Source of the DNA: Leishmania infantum JPCM5
Taxonomy: Eukaryota > Euglenozoa > Kinetoplastea > Trypanosomatida > Trypanosomatidae
Direction of reading: 5' to 3'
Length of the DNA: 64,000 nucleotides
Assembly (NCBI RefSeq): GCF_000002875.2
Contig: NC_009407.2
Span: 100,001-164,000, forward strand
Below are positions 19,801 through 28,940 of this stretch, in pieces. How positions within the stretch are numbered: position 1 is the first letter of the stretch; every line of letters begins with the position of its first letter. A program made the position numbers and the translations under genes. The notes below the pieces were generated by a model. That model worked only from the letters and a program-made list of their open reading frames with translations, was not told the origin of the DNA and searched no databases.

Positions 19801-20806
19801 CCTCAGTGGAAGCGCCGACACCACAGCGGCGCCGTCAGTCAGCGCGTCCTTCTCCATGGCCAGCGTGGGCCACTATGGATGTTCGCCCAACTTGCCATTC
19901 CTCACTGAGCGTCAGTCGCCGCCACCATCGTCGCGGCTGCACGGCATTGTACAGGCTAGTGCGAAACGGTATCAGGTGCCGGCCAACGTACCGTTGGTCG
20001 AGCTCGACGTGACGTGGAGCTGCGAAAAGATGGTGGCGGCCGTGTGGAGGGCACTCCGAGACAGGGGCACGTGCGTCCTGCCGCCACTGGCCGAGCTAAA
20101 CGTGATGGCCGCTATGCACACCGCCTATGCGTACGAACAGCTGCTGGAGGCGTATCCGTCCCGCGTGGTGAGCGCGGTTCTGCGAGGCCCTGCGAGCGGC
20201 GTCGTGCTACAGCAGCTGAGTCTTGTCCACACCCCACTCATCATTCCCAAGACGCAACGGCTACAGCCGCATATTGAGATACTCCTTCACAACTTCTGCC
20301 TGCATCCGAGTCCGACGGCATTGGTGCGGTACGCTGGTCAGGTGGGGCGCACACGTCGCATGACCGTGCAGGCGGTGGTGTCAAACTCGAAGGTGGCGCT
20401 GCTTTTGATCCTGGGGCCCACCGAAACCGCCGCCGCGGACTCGGCCGCGCGCACTGCAACGCTTTTGGACAGCGAGGCGGCGGTGGTGCCTCTGCATGCG
20501 GGCGCGACGCAGCCGGCTCTGTATGCTGCGTCTTTACTGAACAATGACAGCGGAGAGGCGGTGACAATTGGGGAAGGTGCCACGGGCGTCTCTGCCGCCT
20601 CATCAGCAGACGATCCGAGCTGCACCGAGACACACCCCATGCAGGAACATTTTGCGGTCCTTGCAAAAGCCAAGGTTACCCCCGACTACTGCGAAGAGCT
20701 CGCGCAGCGCGTGCGCGATGACCCTAACGGGGATCCGTACTGCGCGGTGCGGTGGTTGTCACCACCGCTCGAAATGGACTTTGCCGTCACGCTCCTCTTG
20801 CCGTAG
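16871..20806 (+). CDS. TRL1: Trl1-like tRNA ligase (RNA ligase plus polynucleotide kinase)
   Basis: 1311 residues; yeast Trl1 has 827. Domain order looks like fungal Trl1. First comes a nucleotidyltransferase-type ligase with KVDG at 311-314, the adenylated lysine of motif I, followed by ERYWIIGCR. Basic CKVKKK at about 683-688 suits motif V. A P-loop kinase follows with GPQGCGKST at 832-840 and a short C-terminal 2H-phosphoesterase-like region. Trl1 heals and seals tRNA halves after intron removal; in Leishmania the intron-containing tRNA-Tyr would be the substrate. Extra length is Ser/Ala/Gly-rich low complexity inserted between blocks. In the C-terminal region both expected HxT motifs seem altered (HIE at 1134-1136, HFA at 1260-1262), so cyclic phosphodiesterase activity is uncertain. 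Assignment is by motif pattern, without a search. Confidence 0.7.
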   Translation: MSSSPQTPFHIGAVVAASHGSVGSSPADGSFSDLTAADTYGNLKPPPALLLPVRIEANPSHRAKDNPAAGVMATAAAASSSCPSQTAAQATLSVTAAGSSNEHSTGKSLVSVLDEEQRRCVNAAYHISFHGDTRVKLKPTAVALPNGAHFLIVDRFVSGNCDGVYEKNKKMWEHIPIGQARVFARTPAAAPTISVAELAESAQVKYEGSGAGNATTASVKCPRRSGSPTSIAASSPPRSPPFGPLPTTSALGSSVQPNGWEYSSPQQHSFHNEWTRVATAVGLRKMGHWREATSVFSIHKEVSKRATALEKVDGEPGRIAAFSWMGERYWIIGCRYQHIVARLNVPEADLMQYVASSSSSTSASSSSSVSDDAAVSAKVPSAGKPSSSSRMNSPTQIPQDYVERGSAHSYTVAGGAAALAGAGASSDAAYLDLAVRMARLWRRVLESLRITAEDAANALDTASASDAAVAPAHAEALVELHACVAADNRSLCFDAIMSGWERLQSFFVTRDVAGDESMSAASTSVSCTSIRTYRTSSTAFMMASTPVADGSGATRSTVAAAPVAIPLWFYAITWDASLDERGWCMGVEEAFAFFGRFRLPTVTKSAEVQVGSPEYEALRQSVLSRCDTAGAVMYGSNRDEAAGAKAAVVVQVWKCRAYPHSLERVVQEYVVTHRLCGEPLRCKVKKKVSNLSRETRLCIKQWELHRLPFLLDFALWLHREKYITPSTDLVTLKAIRGHWLSYQERFQKMLDAQLRLRHRGSSRQGTTAFAPEAVCSNRGARADTADGTGCSARSDDEDTEVQNADRDLLLHKQQDEAPSQDAESLDPIMLVGPQGCGKSTMARILYALLEEAGAAPRWLNQDEVGNRSAYLAAIRRAVKQGSYSHLLLDKMHLDDKSRSDYAAAGLKPVLVVAWTHSEGVEAMVEACYERVVKRGVRHRTFSTEDVTPLRPLPSSISSRSPELGPAVLPLLQSGVTSLSGSADTTAAPSVSASFSMASVGHYGCSPNLPFLTERQSPPPSSRLHGIVQASAKRYQVPANVPLVELDVTWSCEKMVAAVWRALRDRGTCVLPPLAELNVMAAMHTAYAYEQLLEAYPSRVVSAVLRGPASGVVLQQLSLVHTPLIIPKTQRLQPHIEILLHNFCLHPSPTALVRYAGQVGRTRRMTVQAVVSNSKVALLLILGPTETAAADSAARTATLLDSEAAVVPLHAGATQPALYAASLLNNDSGEAVTIGEGATGVSAASSADDPSCTETHPMQEHFAVLAKAKVTPDYCEELAQRVRDDPNGDPYCAVRWLSPPLEMDFAVTLLLP

Positions 20807-21244
20807 GGAGAAAGATGCGCTTGTAGGATGGAGCGGTGAAGGGGTGGGTGGGTGGAGAGCATGCGAGTGCGTCGACGCGATGCATGGAGCAGGCTGATGT
20901 GGATGAGTCGCTAACTCCGCAATCCCGCCCTCGCTGCGTTTTCTCCTCAGTCGATGCGCCTGTACGTGTGTCCATGGAAGGAGACGCGTTGTTGCGGGAG
21001 TGGGGTGGAAGGGAGGGAGATCTGAAATGGTACGCGCAAGCATACTCGCATGCTTGTTTCCTCCCACTGCCAACGTTATAGCAACTGCCGTCACCCCGAC
21101 GCCGCCCACTCCCGCCTCGATGCCCTCTCCTGACCCCCCCACCCCCACCCTTTGCCTGTACACGTGCCTGGGTCAGTGAATAGAGGGCTGCCAACATTGT
21201 TTCGCTAAGCTTAGCATCGAGGACATCAGCTTTTCAAATTACTT
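20807..21244. other. 3' flank of tRNA ligase-like gene
   Basis: Gene-free, with a C-run (21137-21143) and mixed-sequence spacer. It leads directly into the antisense SIDER2. Confidence 0.4.
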
Positions 21245-21823
21245 CATGCGCCCATTTCTCTGTCGAACACCATGAGTTCAGCTTCCCTTCCACTCTGCTC
21301 TGCAGCCCTGCCGCAGGCCCCACACCGCGCGGTGCGAAGCAGCCGTCGACACAAGCGTTGCAGCAGTGCGCCGGCCCAGCCAACTGAGAGCATGAGCTCC
21401 TCATCAAACTCTACCCACCAAAACACCGCGTTGCAGCCGCTCCTTCCATCATGCCGGTCTCCACCCCTGGTACATCCCCCTCGGGGTGACACGCAGGCTC
21501 CCCTCCACACCAGCAAGCCGTGTGAGGGCCGGGAGGGGGATACGCTGGAGTCACGCGGACACTCTGCCTATTACATGGATGGCACAAGCGTGCTCTCTGC
21601 CGCGTGTCGCTCTCCGACGCACCCCCATCCGGGACCTCACCGCCGACATCAGCAGCGATGGCTCCCACGGACCTCGCCATGTCGTAGGCACGCGACCCTC
21701 TGACCAACAGAGATGTGGTTCAGCATGAGCCGGGAATAGGATGGCCGCCTGGAATCTCCCCACCGAGAGCAGGCGCACTGGTCCTTGAAGCCATGCACTG
21801 AGAGGTGTCCTGCGTCATCAAGG
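21245..21823 (-). mobile_element. SIDER2 retroposon, antisense copy (inverted repeat arm 1)
   Basis: Reverse complement of the element at 28093-28674. Across about 580 bp I see only two substitutions (near 21572, and in the terminal GACAGAGAAATGG-g/a-CGCAT) and one 3-nt length difference. Its 5' end is marked by GATGACGCAGGACACCTCTC on the - strand near 21800-21819. It carries no coding capacity of its own. It lies antisense in the spacer after the tRNA ligase gene, so unlike sense copies it would not present the usual SIDER2 RNA in that 3' UTR. Confidence 0.88.
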
Positions 21824-22241
21824 AGGGCGAGGCCAGCAGCATAAGGGGCCACGCAGGCACTTCTGCGGCTTCTCTTTTTCGTTGACCTCCTGCAACGTGT
21901 GCGCCGCTGTGCTGCGGCAAGCGATGGTAGCTGCGCGATGTGTGCCAGACGGGCAACCATAGCCCGCACCTGTCTCTCACCGCACTACCGAGGAGGCATC
22001 AGAAGACGCTGGTGCTCGCCAGTCGTTGGAAGGTGCTTCCACGTGCCAGGGACATCACAAAGGCTGCGCCGTATGTAGGTCCCTATCGACGGCTGCACAC
22101 CCTTTGCAGGCTCTTCCTCAATAAAACGTTTATCGGCTCCTTCTCCATCTCCCTTCTCTTGTGCTTCACGCAGTCGCGGATCTCCGCACACACAAGCTCA
22201 TCGGCCACGCATACACAGATACCCCCAACGTGCCTGTGGCA
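21824..22241. other. leader region of SAP18-like gene
   Basis: Pyrimidine tract at about 22137-22169 followed by AG at 22172-22173. The first in-frame ATG downstream is 22242, giving a predicted leader of about 68 nt. The end of the inverted SIDER2 lies just upstream. Confidence 0.5.
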
Positions 22242-23063
22242 ATGTCGGGAGTATTGTCGACACCGCTGACGCCGTCGTACCGCAGCTCTGCCGCACCGTA
22301 CCGTGAGGCGCGTTTCGGCCATGCTAGCGGCGTCTTACGCCCGCATCGGGCCCCGCTTAACCGGGGCATCCGTCGCACCGCGGAGTGCCCCTGTGCGGTG
22401 CGACTGTACCACATGACGGGCCAAGACATCGCTGCTCGCAGCGAGTACTGCAGCGTTGTCTTGGGAGCCCCTTCTGTGGGCATCTCCCAAGGGGTGCAAC
22501 CGGGAGCACCGTCACCGCCACCCGGCGGCCAAGCGGTGGCTGCGGCGGGTGCAGGGCCGTCGCTGGCGTCGACTGCCGGCGCTTCTGCCGCGGAGCGGCC
22601 TATCGCGGTGCAGCTCGCCTGGGCGGACACCACCGTGTGGGAGGTCGCCTCGACGGCTCTCCGGGCGGTTCGATCGAAGGTGGATGCTGCGTACAAGTCC
22701 GACAGGAAGCGTGCGGCGCGGCAGGCGAATGGCCACATCACCTCGCCCGCGTCGGCCACGCCGAGTCGACGGCAACAGGGAGCCGAGGAGGATGACAACG
22801 ACAGCGAAGACGGTGAGGAAGAGGCGCCGTATTCGACTCCTCTCCCGCGTTACCAGGTGGAGCTGCTGACCGGCACAGTGAGCCCTGAAGGTCGGGCATC
22901 GGTCTTGCCGCTCTGCATGGTTAACTGTCGCCAAGTCGTCTATGGCCATTCGGCGTTGCTGCCCGTGCGCAGGGGCGACTGTGTGGACTACAACACAGCC
23001 CTGTATGAGCTGCCCTACAACCTCGGCGACCCGGTCTTTGTGACTTGCACCCGCACCCGGTGA
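22242..23063 (+). CDS. SAP18-like protein
   Basis: 273 residues. The pattern follows the SAP18 ubiquitin-like fold: CPCAVRLYHMTG (human CPLLLRVF), VQLAWADTTVWEVASTALRA (human IYTWMDATLKELTSLV), YQVELLTGTVSPEGR, and near the end LYELPYNLGDPVFVTC (human QKFQIGDYLDIAI). Two insertions, Gly/Pro-rich at about 85-115 and acidic at about 170-200, lengthen it relative to human SAP18 (153 residues). In animals and plants SAP18 joins Sin3 histone deacetylase complexes and the ASAP RNA-processing complex with RNPS1 and Acinus; the role in trypanosomatids is not inferable here. Similarity is weak and recognised by eye, so this is a family suggestion. It sits between the two inverted SIDER2 copies. Confidence 0.6.
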   Translation: MSGVLSTPLTPSYRSSAAPYREARFGHASGVLRPHRAPLNRGIRRTAECPCAVRLYHMTGQDIAARSEYCSVVLGAPSVGISQGVQPGAPSPPPGGQAVAAAGAGPSLASTAGASAAERPIAVQLAWADTTVWEVASTALRAVRSKVDAAYKSDRKRAARQANGHITSPASATPSRRQQGAEEDDNDSEDGEEEAPYSTPLPRYQVELLTGTVSPEGRASVLPLCMVNCRQVVYGHSALLPVRRGDCVDYNTALYELPYNLGDPVFVTCTRTR

Positions 23064-24047
23064 CTAGGCGAACGGTGATGATAAAAAGAGCTGCTGCCTC
23101 ACATGGAGCGGGGCTGTCGATGCTGTAAAAAGGCAGTCGTCGCCACGTATGCTGCTGCTGTGGCTTCACGGCGCGTAGGGGGCTTGGTTTGCCGTTCTGT
23201 CTCGGTGTGTGTGTGTGTGCACGTATGCCAATAGCCGACCCGCTTCTCTGCGTGAACGGGCGAGGACGGTAAAATACGTCAACGGAGGGGGGAGTGCGCC
23301 TGTGATGTAGAACACCTTTCACGGCCGTGGAGGACGATCTCATGCTTGGTGTGCAGGTGTGGACGTGTAACAGCGCACGACTACAAGCAACCAATCACGC
23401 AAAGACCCAGACGCCCATCACGCATCTGATGCTCAGCGCGGGACAGAGGGGCGGCCACAATGCCTGTTTTTTTACTTGTGCCCAATAATGTGATCAACGC
23501 AGTTTTGTTCTTTTTCTCTGTCTGTATTGGTTGTGCAAGTGGAAGCAAGTCAGGCGAAGCCGTGTGCTAGTGCGGCCGTGGCTGACACAAGCGTTGACTG
23601 CTCAGAGCTCGGTCCCAGTCGAATACGGAGGTTCTGAAGAGTCAAAAGGGGGGCGGGGGGCTAACACTCCCCTTCGGCTCGCTCAGAAACACAATCGGCC
23701 GCGGACACAGAGAAACACCTATCCTCCGGTGCTCTGCCCTGCATGCTGCCTCACGCGGCACACGTACATCCGCCCCCCCCCCACCACCACACACCTTTGA
23801 ACACGCACAGGCGCACAACTCAACGTCATCACACACACGCTCTCCGATTGACCCCGTTGCTGGCTGAACATCGCCTGCTTTGACGTTCTCCGGAGCATCC
23901 ACGCTCTCTCGCTCGCTCCGTAGCGCTCATCTCCGTGCCCACAGAAGGCGCGAGAGGCTGTTGATATCAACGGCCATCAGCATGCACGCACGCGCGCACA
24001 CATCCAGAGACGCATCAGCTTCTTTTCCTTTCCTGTCCTACATCAGC
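23064..24047. other. spacer with GT tract and splice-acceptor candidates
   Basis: Contains (GT)n at about 23206-23220, a T-run near 23468-23473, a C-run near 23772-23781 and an (AC)n near 23831-23839. A dense pyrimidine tract at about 24019-24041 ends in ATCAG immediately before the ATG at 24048. Confidence 0.4.
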
Positions 24048-24710
24048 ATGGACTCCATGAAGTCGAAGAGCGCGATGCTCATGACCAAGGGCATCATGGA
24101 CATGCGCAGCGACCCGCCACGACTCATCTGCACCATCTTGCGGTACAAGCACCCGGACACGAAGAAGGAGGTGACACTCTACCCGATCCCGAACATTGCC
24201 GCCCCTGCGTACTTCCAGCGCGTTTTGAATGGCGACGCGCTGCAGCGCAACTTTGACAAGATCCTCTGCGAGGACGGCCGGTTGCCCTTCCAGGCCGGTT
24301 CGGCGAGCGCCGCACGACAGCAATGGCTGCGCCGCCTGCTTCCCTTTTTCAGCATTCGCCCTGTCGTAGCAGACGGCGAAAAATTCGATGGCATCATCGT
24401 TCGCGACGCGCTAGAGTCTCGCATGGCGTATCAGATGGTGCTGGAAGGCTACGACCCGCCGGTGGATCCGCGCGCCCGTCGCGCGATGGAGCGGATCGAC
24501 ACATACCCGGAGAGCACGCGTGTCGTTGTCCCCTGGGGTGTCTATCACATGCCCTACTTCCGCTACCGCCTGGAGAAAGAGGGGTACAAGGCGCTGCCGT
24601 CGGAGGAGGTTGTTGCGTTTGGCTTCCACCAAGTGATGGGCTTCTTCTTTCTTTCCGGTGTCATGGTCTTCGCCATTTCGTTTGTTGTTTTCCGCATCTT
24701 GTTCGGCTAG
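24048..24710 (+). CDS. conserved-type protein with C-terminal membrane anchor
   Basis: 220 residues from the ATG at 24048 (MDSMKSKSAMLMTKG). An in-frame ATG at 23982 would add 22 residues, but the best pyrimidine tract lies between the two, which favours the shorter form. The body is soluble with mixed charge (RYKHPDTKKEVTLYPIPN, then WGVYHMPYFRYRLEKEGYK). One hydrophobic segment near residues 196-219 (GFFFLSGVMVFAISFVVF) ends the protein, so a tail-anchored topology with the N-terminal part in the cytosol or a mitochondrial compartment is likely. No family recognised. The even codon usage and absence of low complexity support a real gene. Confidence 0.7.
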   Translation: MDSMKSKSAMLMTKGIMDMRSDPPRLICTILRYKHPDTKKEVTLYPIPNIAAPAYFQRVLNGDALQRNFDKILCEDGRLPFQAGSASAARQQWLRRLLPFFSIRPVVADGEKFDGIIVRDALESRMAYQMVLEGYDPPVDPRARRAMERIDTYPESTRVVVPWGVYHMPYFRYRLEKEGYKALPSEEVVAFGFHQVMGFFFLSGVMVFAISFVVFRILFG

Positions 24711-25519
24711 TTGCAGCGGCTGAGGCGCCCCCCCTGTCCCCCACACACACATGTGTGTGGCTGTGCGTGTGTACGATGATGCGATAGCGGTTTTGCCAGG
24801 TCTTTATTGCCCCAGGACAAAGAATCCCATTGGATGTACGCGGAACCGGAAATCATGAGACTACGCGTCCACCGACGACCTCTGCTGCCCTGCACGCTGA
24901 GCGTGCCGTTCGCATACATACCACGTGTGTGTGTGTGCGCGCTCACGGCTGCCTCACTCCGACGGGCTCATTACGAGGAAGAGAACGGAAGGGAGAGGTG
25001 AGGCCAGTACGTCGGCGCTGGGCACGTTCTCCTCTCTCATATCACGCCTCCCCCTTCCCCTCTTTTGGTCTCTCTGTGCTCACTGGGGTTTGCTTTTTCG
25101 TTTTCCCGGCTCTTACATGCGCGCGTCATCAGCCTTTTCTATTGTTTGCCTACACACGCACACGCACGACAGCGAAGAGAAGAAATCGACGCCACGTTAT
25201 CTTATCATTGCCGGGCAGTGTCCACCAACAGCATCACCAGCGCCAGCACCCCCTTTCGCCTTCTCGCGAGTTCCCTGGGCGAGTCGCATCAAGCGCCCGT
25301 TTTTGGTTTCCTCTCTTTGGCTGCCGCCTCTGTCGTTGTTGCAGCCGCATTCCCCCCCCCCTCCCGCTGCCACAGGAAAAGCATATAAAAAAGAAAAACA
25401 CTGCCGTGGACTGGATTCGTGGGCGCGTTGTCGGACGTGCCCACCTCGCCTTCTTTTCGTGTCTCCCTCCAAACCGGAATCCCCCATCCTCCTGTTCCGA
25501 GGTCGCCGTCATCATTATC
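24711..25519. other. spacer and leader of V-ATPase subunit G gene
   Basis: (CA)n and (GT)n tracts near 24740-24770 and 24923-24938, and a C-run near 25352-25360. Pyrimidine tract at about 25443-25470, followed later by AG at 25500-25501, is a candidate acceptor 19 nt before the ATG. Confidence 0.4.
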
Positions 25520-25846
25520 ATGCCGCCGAAGCAGGACAACGTGCAGAAGCTTCTCGCTGCGGAGGAGAAGCGCAACAAGCTCATCTCCGACGCCAAGGCG
25601 CGCAAGCAGCAGAAGGTAAAGCAGGCTAAGGCCGACGCCGAGCGCGAGGTTGCCTCATTTCGCGCTGACAAGGACCGAGAGTACGACAGGTACCGCGCGC
25701 AGCAGAACGGCGGCGCTGATGCCGAAAACGCGGAACTCGCTCGTGAGACGGACAGGGAGTTAGAGGAGCTCAAGAGGCTGACGGCGCAGCGCATGGACGC
25801 CGTAGCGAACATGATGGTCAGGCTGATAGTGACGGTGAAGGAATAA
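25520..25846 (+). CDS. V-type proton ATPase subunit G
   Basis: 108 residues, close to the usual 110-120. The start MPPKQDNVQKLLAAEEKRNK matches the family N terminus (human G1 QGIQQLLQAEKRAAEKVSEA), followed by ARKQQKVKQAKADAEREV, the conserved basic then KQAK-x-EA-x-E helix, and a long Glu-rich coiled coil. Subunit G forms part of the peripheral stator stalk with subunit E, coupling the V1 ATPase to the V0 proton channel in acidocalcisomes, lysosome-like organelles and other endomembranes. The ATG is the start of the conserved helix; upstream open frame lacks an ATG close by and reads as UTR. It is compact and intact. It sits within the interval bounded by the inverted SIDER2 pair. Confidence 0.93.
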   Translation: MPPKQDNVQKLLAAEEKRNKLISDAKARKQQKVKQAKADAEREVASFRADKDREYDRYRAQQNGGADAENAELARETDRELEELKRLTAQRMDAVANMMVRLIVTVKE

Positions 25847-28092
25847 AGCGTAGGGCGCTAAGGGAGACACGCCCCCACACACACACATGCACAACCGTCC
25901 CTCGCCACGTCTCCGTATTTGAGATGAAGAGACGGTGCAGAAAACAAAGGGGCCGGTGGGCGAGCACGATCGCCGGGCGTACTAATGAAGGGTGTGGCAG
26001 GTGCCATCGGCAGCTCTTATAAGACACAGCGGACTTTACGCTGGTGCTTCACCTCTTCCCCTCCACATTGTACGTTGGGTCTCATGTGCTACGGGGCACA
26101 GCCACGTCGGGGAGCCATGACAGGGACGACGGTGATGACGACATCGTTGTGGTCGCCTCTCTCTTTTTTCGTTTTGCGCGCGTGTGTGTACGCTTTATGG
26201 TTGTAGCCGTCTTCAAAGAACGTGCAACGCGCTTGCTTGCCAGGACCCTTTCTTCCATGATGCATTGCTGTTCTGACTGTGAGAATGGTGCTGATGCCGT
26301 GCTGCCGTTCTCCACATCGCGTCTGCCATCATCTATATGCGTGTGTGCTCGTGTGTCTAGCGCGGGTGTCGACGCACGGACCCTCCCTCCGTGCTCTTCC
26401 GACTTGGAAAGTTGCACACACGCGTGCGCCTGCACTTGCGTGCGGGGCATGCCGGCCTCGTGGTGCACGCGTGTGTGCAACGGCGCACACGATAGGCAGC
26501 AGAGAGCGGATGCGGAGGATGGACCAAACAGCAGCACACAACAGACTCTGCAGTGCCGAGCAGAACCGCACACCGCATGCACACGGTTTCCGCCGGTGTG
26601 GACATGTGGGCATGGAGAGAGAGAGAGACGAGCACGCACAGGTGGACAAGATCGGATGCTGAACGAGCGTAGGAGGATTAGGCTTTACCGGAGAGACGGC
26701 TCCTCGCATCTGTTTCTGGTTTACGCTGCCGCGCCAATGCCTGCAGTCTGCTGCACAGGTATGCGTGTACACTACCGTCGCCGGGTCACCTCCAGCGCCC
26801 CTTTCGTGCGTGATGACGGTGCGTGCACGCGTGTCTTGTGTGTGCTTCTCTGTTTGTCTTTATGGATTCATAAGTGAAAATGAAAAAGAGACGCGAAAGA
26901 GGGCGAGGAAACGGAAAGCCAACAGCGGCTGCGCGTGCATGGGTGCGGTTGAGCAAGCTGAAGCGGTGACGGATCCTGCGCCGCCTCACGCGCTTCCCTG
27001 CTCTTTTGCGTGCGTCTGGCATGCGACGGTGATGGCGACACGCATAAGCGAGGCCTGTGGCACAGGTCTGAGATATGTGGCTCGACCTCTGCTGACGGCA
27101 TTGGAAGTGCTGGCAACGCATCGAGGGGGAGGCCCAAAGTAGACGCGCACACGGACACAACGACGACAACGTGCAGCGTGTTTATTGGGCCGCATACGCG
27201 TTCTTGTCCCTCTGCGCCGTTCAGCTTTCCATCCAACTCTTCCATCTTTTTGCCCATCATGTTGGTCTCCTTGAACAGAATCACACGAACTGCTGCTTTG
27301 GAGCCCCACGCCATCCACTTCCCCTTCTTCCTTCCGATTAGCCCCCCCCCCCCTCCGTCTCGCCCGCGTTTCATGGCTACCGTCCCGACATCCATGTCTG
27401 TTTTTGTGTTGTTTTTAATACGGGGCCGAGCAGGCAACAACGCACCCGTGCCCACCTATCTCCTATGAACCACACACCGTCACAGAAACACACGCACTCG
27501 CACAACGCCGCGTCCACGCTGCCGACAATGGCTTCTTCCCGCCCCATCCACACCCTTCCCCTGTCTCTCTCTCCCACCGCATCTGTGAGCTTCAGCGCAC
27601 GCTTGCGCATGCTTGCTCTCTGTGCGCTGCTCCTCTGTTACTTGCATCGTTCATGTTCCGCTGTTTTGTCGTTTCTTTTACATCCTCAGCTCCGCACACC
27701 TTGAGGGGCCTGCTGTCCATCTCTGGGCACCCTCTCTTTCTCTTTATCCTGTGCTGTATGCCCTTCTCTCTCTCTGTGGGACCCCTTCCCGTCAGCTGCT
27801 AGACACGGGCAGAGACGCGGACACGTCTGCAAGTATAAAAGTACACCTCTGTATATATATGTAGGTTTACGTGTATAAGATTGCAGTCCGTCTACACTTC
27901 TGATTTATCGTATGTGATTTGGCACCGTCTTTTTTATTTCGCATGCCGACAACGGACTTTGCGAAATCATCGCTGTCTTTCCTCGGCGCCATCGTTCTGC
28001 TTTTGATCTAGTCCGTGTGCTGGCTTGCGTGAGTGCGTGCCGTCGTGTGTCTCTGTCTGCTCATCTCCTCCGCTTTCCAGCTTCATTTCATC
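25847..28092. other. long spacer after V-ATPase subunit G
   Basis: About 2.2 kb without a gene I can support. Frames of 120-280 codons occur on both strands but are Cys/Arg/Ser/Thr-rich and look like random translation of GC-rich DNA. It has a C-run at about 27342-27353 and AT-rich stretches at 27835-27960. Probable 3' UTR of the V-ATPase gene, ending in a sense SIDER2. Confidence 0.4.
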
Positions 28093-28674
28093 CCTTGATG
28101 ACGCAGGACACCTCTCAGTGCATGGCTTCAAGGACCAGTGCGCCTGCTCTCGGTGGGGAGATTCCAGGCGGCCATCCTATTCCCGGCTCATGCTGAACCA
28201 CATCTCTGTTGGTCAGAGGGTCGCGTGCCTACGACATGGCGAGGTCCGTGGGAGCCATCGCTGCTGATGTCGGCGGTGAGGTCCCGGATGGGGGTGCGTC
28301 GGAGAGCGACACGCGGCAGAGAGCACGCTTGTGCCATCCATGTGATAGGCAGAGTGTCCGCGTGACTCCAGCGTATCCCCCTCCCGGCCCTCACACGGCT
28401 TGCTGGTGTGGAGGGGAGCCTGCGTGTCACCCCGAGGGGGATGTACCAGGGGTGGAGACCGGCATGATGGAAGGAGCGGCTGCAACGCGGTGTTTTGGTG
28501 GGTAGAGTTTGATGAGGAGCTCATGCTCTCAGTTGGCTGGGCCGGCGCACTGCTGCAACGCTTGTGTCGACGGCTGCTTCGCACCGCGCGGTGTGGGGCC
28601 TGCGGCAGGGCCGCAGAGCAGAGTGGAAGGGAAGCTGAACTCATGGTGTTCTACGACAGAGAAATGGACGCATT
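28093..28674 (+). mobile_element. SIDER2 retroposon, sense copy (inverted repeat arm 2)
   Basis: Begins CCTTGATGACGCAGGACACC and continues with the GATGACGCAGG-type 5' hallmark shared with the copies at 21245-21823 and 4181-4725. It ends in GAAATGGACGCAT. It is about 580 bp and virtually identical to the antisense copy. Being in sense orientation in the likely 3' UTR of the V-ATPase subunit G transcript, or upstream of the next gene, it is placed as known regulatory SIDER2 elements are. Confidence 0.88.
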
Positions 28675-28940
28675 AACGGAATGCACAGTTAACCCTACCT
28701 TCTCCCTCTCCCCCGTCGCTCACCTGTTTCTTCGCACCCTCTCTCGCTCTCTGTGTGCGGGATGGGCAAGCACACCCTAAACCAACAGCCGGCCGTTTCG
28801 ACGCCCTCACTCTTACTTAGCCGGTCTGCTGGCCGTTTTCTTATTTTTTTTGGTGTGTGTGCGTGTGCGTGTAGGACGTCTTTCGCTGTTGTTTGCATGC
28901 ACTTGTGCCAGTCCCGTAAACCGTGTCTTAGTTGTTTTTA
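28675..28940. promoter_or_regulatory. leader and splice-acceptor region of 28941 gene
   Basis: T-run at 28844-28851 followed by a GT-rich stretch and AG at about 28874-28875. This is the strongest acceptor-like arrangement before the ATG at 28941. Confidence 0.4.

Noticed and set aside
26044..26877. 277-codon + frame after the V-ATPase G gene
   Set aside because: Cys/Arg/Thr-rich, GTG/TTG-type opening, no recognisable motif, and simple-sequence tracts within it. Treated as 3' UTR.
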